A DNA stretch of 37,523 bases from an uncultured Prevotellaceae bacterium (GTDB taxonomy: Bacteria; Bacteroidota; Bacteroidia; Bacteroidales; Bacteroidaceae). Positions 32,924-37,523 of this stretch are shown piece by piece (positions within the stretch are counted from its first letter, which is position 1; every line of letters starts with the position of its first letter). The stretch covers positions 1 through 37,523 of the forward strand of contig CACXFT010000095.1 in the NCBI GenBank assembly GCA_902767045.1, written 5' to 3'. Made by a program: the position numbers and the translations under genes. Below the pieces are notes generated by a model that saw only the letters and a list, made by a program, of their open reading frames with translations, ran no database searches and was not told where the DNA came from.

Positions 32924-33703
32924 CACCACATATTTATATCAGCCTGGCTCTCCACCGCTTCTTCAATCTCGTCAGGTAATGCCGGAAAGAAGTCCATGCC
33001 CACGATGCGTTCCACCTGGTCTACCGTGTTGTAGTACAGGTCTCGTTTCCTGTTTCCATCCGTATTCCTCACTATAATCCCCAAGGCTTTCGGAGAGCCG
33101 TTCATGCAAAGCACCACCTTAAAGAAAGCCTCGGGCACCGCCACCTTGTTTTTGCCTATGGTTTCGTGTTCGCGGTTCATGAACACAGGACCACACACAA
33201 TGTATATATCGCCATACTTCCTTGCCCACTTCCTGCAATCGTTCTCGAAGCTGTTCCAAAGTCCGCTGTTGAGGTTAGCGTTCTGCGGACACACATTCAC
33301 CAGACTGAACGATTCATACATAGCCTTTTTATCCCACTTGTTGTCGCCAGCCGGGCACATGTGTCCGCGCGACCACCCGCTCCCTTTATAGTCATGCAAC
33401 GTTGCCTTTATCCCCGTCAGCCGTTCCTCTTCATGAAAGTTGTTCAGTCGCTTGCAAGGTCCGTCGGCATGCTCTCCCGTCAAATGCCACGCCACCCAGT
33501 TGGGGCACCTCGTTTCTCTGTTGTAAGAAGCTGTGTAAGCCAGGTTGTGCACTTGCACATGTGGAGTGTTCTTATCCGATATAACAGGAATCTCGATTGC
33601 AGTGTATTCAACTTCAGCATTAGATGTTTCATTTAAAAAAAAGAAGGAAAAAAAATCCCAAGAAGAGAACAACAAAAATACCGATAGCAACCTTACGCTT
33701 CAT
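32923..33703 (-). CDS. DNA/RNA non-specific endonuclease (NUC1), start out of frame at poly-T tracts
   Basis: The mature part is a complete NUC1-family nuclease: SRGHMCPAGD (catalytic His encoded at 33361-33363), NVCPQNANLNSGLWNSFEND with the metal-binding Asn and Glu, and VCGPVF. The only good start with a secretion signal is the ATG at 33701-33703, encoding MKRKVAIGIFVVLFLGFFF. That frame hits TGA at a T8 run (33635-33642; a second T8 run is at 33648-33655). The nuclease frame is reached by loss of one T or gain of two. A TTG at 33690 is the only in-frame alternative start. This is either an OFF state of a slippage-controlled secreted nuclease, a fixed mutation, or a sequencing error. The predicted location is the periplasm or exterior. 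Confidence 0.75.
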
Positions 33704-33739
33704 ATTTATTGAATAAATCGAGTTATTAAGCTTATTGTC

Positions 33740-33780
33740 TCCAAGGACTCAAGTACATGGAGTACTTTAAAGTCCTTGGA
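33740..33780. terminator. Hairpin between the TerB-like and nuclease genes
   Basis: Arms TCCAAGGACT (33740-33749) and AAGTCCTTGGA (33770-33780) pair, continued by AAGTAC against GTACTT with a small bulge. It follows the TerB-like stop and precedes the nuclease start. There is no clear U-run on the leftward strand, so it could be an attenuator or processing site. Confidence 0.35.
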
Positions 33781-33817
33781 TTAACAATTCTTGTTGGTAA
33801 AAGCCCCAAGAGAGAAA

Positions 33818-34195
33818 TTAGAGAAGTTCTGCTAACAAAGCAGGAAAGTTCTTTGACTTTGCCTTGATATTCTCCAGCAGAGCCTTTTCGTTGTCATCTA
33901 TCTGGCCGTCACCTTTAATCTGATTAAAAAGATACTTGGCTTCTTCATCGTCAACTTCACCATTAGACTTGTCATCATCCAGCACGAATGAAGTAATAGC
34001 CTTTACAAAGAACTCTTTCCACTCAGGAGCATTCTGCTTACCAGACACAGCGTTGTTCAACTCAAACAAAAAGTCAGTCTCTTCTTTATCAATCACGCCA
34101 TCGGCATACAGCACTTCTTCCAGTTCTTTCACCTCGCCGGCATCGATAACACCATCAGCCAGCAGTTCTTTTTTCAGTTCTTCTAAAGTTTTCAT
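33818..34195 (-). CDS. TerB-like acidic helical protein with four DGxID motifs
   Basis: A 125-residue acidic cytoplasmic protein. Four spaced motifs resemble TerB-type and half-EF-hand loops: ADGVIDAGE (about 14-22), ADGVIDKEE (about 31-39), SNGEVDDEE (about 77-85) and GDGQIDDNE (about 95-103). Each keeps the DG-x-I-D-x-x-E end of an EF hand but lacks the first acidic ligands. The helix pattern fits the TerB fold. It lies 28 bases downstream of the calcium ATPase gene on the same strand, so joint expression is likely. A calcium-related role is only an inference. Confidence 0.6.
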   Translation of the reverse strand: MKTLEELKKELLADGVIDAGEVKELEEVLYADGVIDKEETDFLFELNNAVSGKQNAPEWKEFFVKAITSFVLDDDKSNGEVDDEEAKYLFNQIKGDGQIDDNEKALLENIKAKSKNFPALLAELL

Positions 34196-34223
34196 TGTCT
34201 CAACAATTAAGATATTAATACTA

Positions 34224-37200
34224 TTATTTTATAAGTGAATAAACTTCTCTTATTCCAGTCACCATAAAGCCCATGATGAAGATAATAATCCAATCGAATA
34301 GAGGTAACGCTTGAACATTGAAAAAGTCATTCAAGAATGGTACCTGAACTATAGCAATTTGCCCAAGGGTAACAACGGTTGCAATCAGCAGGAAGCCATC
34401 GCATCCTTTTAGATTCCAGCCAGAGCCACCAGTCTTATACCCACGAGCATTGAACATATAGCCCATGTGAGTCATCACAAAGATGGTAAAGAGCAGAGTT
34501 AACTCATAAGTAGTCACATGACTTCTTTCGCCGAAAGAGAAGTTCAACAAGTCTTTCATGCTTGTAATCTCAGTATGCTGGAAGATTATAAGCAACATTA
34601 GGAGCATAAGGAAGAAGAAACCTCCCACGCCGAAAATATTCTGTAGCATTGACTTATCAAGAATGAACGCCTTCGGGTCGCGTGGCTTTTCATCCATGAC
34701 AGATTTTTGCGGAGGCAAGGCAGAAAGTGCAATAGCAGCAAAAGTGTCCATGATCAAGTTCACCCAAAGCATTTGAGTCACAGTCAAAGGAGACTCCGTT
34801 CCAAGGAAGGCTCCAAAGAGAACCAAGAAACAAGCCGCTACATTAACAGTCAGCTGGAACAGCAAGAAACGTTGAATGTTCTTATAGAGTGAACGTCCCC
34901 ACATCACAGCACTGGCAATAGTACTGAATGAGTTGTCCTGAATAATCATATCAGAAGCGTCTTTGGCCACCTGTGTACCATTACCCATAGCCAGACCAAC
35001 ATCAGCAGCATTCAAGGCCGGAGCATCATTAGTGCCGTCACCAGTAACTGCAACAACCTGATCTAAACGGCGAAGGGCATCTACCAAGCGTTTCTTGTCC
35101 ATAGGTCTTGCACGAGCAATAATCTTCAGATCCATCACTCGCTCTTCAAGTTGCTTGTCTGTCAGTTTTGAGAGTTCTGTACCCGTAATAATGTTCTTTT
35201 CACCATCGGCCTCTGTCCAAAGTCCAAGTCTGCGGCCAATCTCAACAGCTGTAACGGGATTATCACCAGTTACAATCTTCACTGCGATACCAGCTTTCAT
35301 ACACTCTTGTATTGATTCCTTTACTCCTTCACGAATGTCATCATGTATGGCAAAGACACCAACAAATTTGAGTTTGACGTTCTTCAGTTTGCCGTTTTCT
35401 ATCACAGACTCATTGTTTCCGAGTTCAACATAACCAAGTGCGAGTGTACGCATGGCTTTATGCTGATAATCAGTCAATGCAGCTTCATAAGCAGCCTTAG
35501 TAGTTGCATCAATATCTGACATTGTCAGAAGTATTTCGGGTGCACCTTTCACATAAGCTACTTTCTTTCCAAGTATGGAAGAATTGACGATTGTCGTCAT
35601 ATACTTATTCTCCGTTGAGAATGGCAAAGTCTCTATTACAGCTGTATTCTCTCGGATGTCAAGGTAGTTGTAGCCTTTTTTATTTAGCCACAAAAGTAGA
35701 GCCCCTTCCGTTGGATTACCGATTACTTTAACTGCATTTTTGTTGGCAAAGTCTAAGTTTGCTGTAGAGTTAACTGCTATCATTTCTGCCAACAATTTTT
35801 CGTCCACGTTATCAAGTTTGGATTCTGCCACTTCCATCTGGTTCTTTGTCAGCGTACCAGTTTTATCTGTACAAATAACAGAAGCAGCACCCATTGTTTC
35901 GCAAGCATGCATTGTTCTGGGCAATGTGTTACTCTTCATCAACTTTCTCATACTGAATGCAAGACTCAGAGTTACCGACATGGGTAGTCCTTCAGGAACA
36001 GCGACTACTACCAATGTAACAGCAATCATAATTGTCTTCAATAGATAGCTAACAAAATCAATCCAGAAGTCACCTGATGAGAAGTCTGTGTCATAAGAAA
36101 CAAAGTACCAAACAATTCGACCGATAATAATCAATACAGCAAGAACATAGCTGGCATTTGTGATCCAGTCTGCAAGTCCATTTAGCTTCTTGCTCAAAGG
36201 AGTTTCGCTGCCTTTTCTTACTCGCATTCTATCGATAAGGGGCTGCTCAACAACAACGTCAGCATCCTCATGCTCGCCTAAGTATTCCTCAAGTGCATCG
36301 TTAGCTTCATCTTCGGTATTATACTTTCCGATAATACTATCATTAGATTTATCCTTAAGCAGCCAACCAACCTTTACCTCATCGCCTTCATTAAGCGATC
36401 TGTAAACTTCACCGCTCTCTGTTGCATCACCAACTTTCTTAATTTCAGCAGTACAGAATCCTTCAATAATAGTTGTACCCTTCTTTATCTCGTTGGATTT
36501 ATAGGTGGCATTAGCATCGAATCTTTCTGGATTGGTCGTTTTTGTTGCCTGAAGTTCTCCAGTCAAAGAAGACTCATTGACAATAAGGTTCTGTGACTCT
36601 AGTAATTCACCGTCAGCAGGAATTTCTTCGCCAGTGTCTAACCTTACAATATCGCCCACAACAATATCCATGCGAGGAACTTCACACATGTGACCATTAC
36701 GATAAACTTTAACAGGCACTTCGTCATTTGTCTGATTAAGGCTTTGGAAAGTCTTCTCGTTTTTCTTCTCCAAGAAATAGGCAATACTTGTTGCAAGTAC
36801 CAAAGCTACTATGATACCAATTGGCTCAAAAAAGACAGTCCAATCGCCTTCATGCACAGGATTCCATTCGTACTCATAGATGGAGATACCCATTGATAGT
36901 ACAAACGCAGTAATCAGAATTTTAAATAGGGGGTCACCAAAACCGCCAAAGAAGCCAACTATCAAGATAAGTAATGTAGCAACCACAACAATGGCGGGCA
37001 TCACCCATATCATAGCCCCCATGCTACCAGCAAGAATTCCAGCCAAAATAGCTGTTGCAACTATCAGGCATGCCATCGTGATAGCAATAGGGTGTTTACA
37101 TACTTCTTTAATTTGATCCCATAAAGAATCTTCTTCTGGTGGAGTCAACACATTGGCTCCAAACTTTACGCGGCTTTCGAGCACTTGGGCATCTGTTAAG

Positions 37201-37226
37201 CCCACATAATGTTTAAATGTTTCCAT
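34224..37226 (-). CDS. PMCA-type calcium-translocating P-type ATPase
   Basis: A 1000-residue inner-membrane cation pump, probably Ca2+ exporting. Features in order: the actuator TGE (222-224), PEGL in M4 (411-414), the phosphorylation motif CTDKTGTLT (D454), GDGTNDAPAL in the hinge, and NLIMDTFAAIALS in M6. It is longer than usual for bacterial PMCA-type pumps (about 850-900). Two additions explain this: a hydrophobic stretch of about 50 residues before the normal M1 (about 46-98), and an acidic insertion of about 65 residues between the actuator and M3 (about 276-340). It is preceded by a partial unknown gene 11 bases upstream and followed by the TerB-like gene. Its sequence is distinctly A+T-rich. 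Confidence 0.9.
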   Translation of the reverse strand: METFKHYVGLTDAQVLESRVKFGANVLTPPEEDSLWDQIKEVCKHPIAITMACLIVATAILAGILAGSMGAMIWVMPAIVVVATLLILIVGFFGGFGDPLFKILITAFVLSMGISIYEYEWNPVHEGDWTVFFEPIGIIVALVLATSIAYFLEKKNEKTFQSLNQTNDEVPVKVYRNGHMCEVPRMDIVVGDIVRLDTGEEIPADGELLESQNLIVNESSLTGELQATKTTNPERFDANATYKSNEIKKGTTIIEGFCTAEIKKVGDATESGEVYRSLNEGDEVKVGWLLKDKSNDSIIGKYNTEDEANDALEEYLGEHEDADVVVEQPLIDRMRVRKGSETPLSKKLNGLADWITNASYVLAVLIIIGRIVWYFVSYDTDFSSGDFWIDFVSYLLKTIMIAVTLVVVAVPEGLPMSVTLSLAFSMRKLMKSNTLPRTMHACETMGAASVICTDKTGTLTKNQMEVAESKLDNVDEKLLAEMIAVNSTANLDFANKNAVKVIGNPTEGALLLWLNKKGYNYLDIRENTAVIETLPFSTENKYMTTIVNSSILGKKVAYVKGAPEILLTMSDIDATTKAAYEAALTDYQHKAMRTLALGYVELGNNESVIENGKLKNVKLKFVGVFAIHDDIREGVKESIQECMKAGIAVKIVTGDNPVTAVEIGRRLGLWTEADGEKNIITGTELSKLTDKQLEERVMDLKIIARARPMDKKRLVDALRRLDQVVAVTGDGTNDAPALNAADVGLAMGNGTQVAKDASDMIIQDNSFSTIASAVMWGRSLYKNIQRFLLFQLTVNVAACFLVLFGAFLGTESPLTVTQMLWVNLIMDTFAAIALSALPPQKSVMDEKPRDPKAFILDKSMLQNIFGVGGFFFLMLLMLLIIFQHTEITSMKDLLNFSFGERSHVTTYELTLLFTIFVMTHMGYMFNARGYKTGGSGWNLKGCDGFLLIATVVTLGQIAIVQVPFLNDFFNVQALPLFDWIIIFIMGFMVTGIREVYSLIK

Positions 37227-37237
37227 ATTGTTTCTAC

Positions 37238-37523
37238 TTATTTAATATTTCTTTGCAGAACAGAAAGTACTTCAATTATAATATTGTCAGGAATGGCGGT
37301 AGCATCAACTTCCAACAGATCTGGCGGTCCAGTATGCAAATCTGCTACCAGAGCATAGAATTCTTCATTTTCATTAAACCCAAAACCATCAAGCAAATAC
37401 CAATGCCCATCAATTTCAAAACTAAACGGTAAGGTTGTCACATCTACTGTTCTTGTTGCTTCGTAATACCCTAATGAATCTATTATTTGGTTACATTCTT
37501 CACAATTATTCTTGTATAGTGAC
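37238..37523 (-). CDS. Unknown protein, C-terminal part only
   Basis: An open frame runs from the right edge to a TAA at 37238-37240, giving 94 residues; the start lies outside the window. Visible features are a NNCEECNQ segment with a Cys-x-x-Cys, then FSFEIDGHWYLLDGFGF and a C-terminal helix IIIEVLSVLQRNIK. No family was recognised. It is 11 bases upstream of the calcium ATPase start, so the two are probably co-transcribed. Confidence 0.6.
   Translation of the reverse strand, partial: SLYKNNCEECNQIIDSLGYYEATRTVDVTTLPFSFEIDGHWYLLDGFGFNENEEFYALVADLHTGPPDLLEVDATAIPDNIIIEVLSVLQRNIK

Noticed and set aside
31802..33034. Plus-strand open frame opposite the DUF6804-like and nuclease genes
   Set aside because: Runs antisense across two genes and their junction; Gln/Phe/His-rich shadow composition, no motif.

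Overview
The window looks like a chromosomal segment from a member of the Bacteroidota, most likely Bacteroidales and Prevotella-like. The signs are: sprA (type IX secretion translocon) directly after ruvA; a meso-diaminopimelate dehydrogenase; a TonB-dependent receptor; propeller/Y_Y_Y-type sensor kinases; near absence of Shine-Dalgarno sites; and several matches to the Bacteroidota promoter pattern (TTTG/TTG, about 19-20 bases, TAnnTTTG). No rRNA, tRNA, CRISPR array or intact insertion sequence was seen.

Layout. (1) The left edge holds the 5' end of an Rpn/PD-(D/E)XK-type gene, then about 1 kb without a substantial gene, full of promoters, hairpins and short tandem repeats. (2) A leftward gene string runs from 8.37 kb to 1.09 kb: ddh, a two-domain SGNH esterase, dnaG, queD, queE and a cardiolipin synthase. 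queE and the synthase carry in-frame repeat insertions. (3) A repeat-rich divergent region (8.4-8.8 kb) separates this from a rightward string running from 8.8 to 29.2 kb. (4) That string starts with ruvA and sprA and continues with a compact signalling set: an HD alarmone-hydrolase-like protein, an RsbW-like ATPase, an RsbV-like STAS protein, a RelA/SpoT synthetase, a receiver-PP2C (RsbU-like) phosphatase, a membrane-anchored propeller protein, a propeller sensor with a degenerate histidine-kinase core, a soluble histidine kinase, a TonB-dependent receptor and a cytidylate-kinase-like protein. (5) A large nested palindrome and an ABC-ATPase gene remnant lie between this string and the convergent nadB. 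(6) The right 6 kb is visibly more A+T-rich. It holds an ATPase/nuclease pseudogene, a DUF6804-type membrane protein, a NUC1 nuclease whose start is out of frame at poly-T tracts, a TerB-like acidic protein, a PMCA-type calcium ATPase and a partial unknown gene.

The most interesting unit is the 17.1-29.2 kb signalling string. Read together (inference), an outer-membrane receptor and a propeller sensor could feed a histidine kinase. The kinase could phosphorylate the receiver of an RsbU-type phosphatase, which would reset an RsbV/RsbW partner switch. The output could be the co-encoded alarmone synthetase/hydrolase pair, because no sigma factor or DNA-binding regulator is present. The sensor has lost the phospho-accepting histidine, while its neighbour, a paralogous kinase lacking a sensor, keeps it. 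The second recurring theme is short tandem repeat arrays with a 7-base (once 8-base) period, at nine or more places, several abutting start or stop codons.
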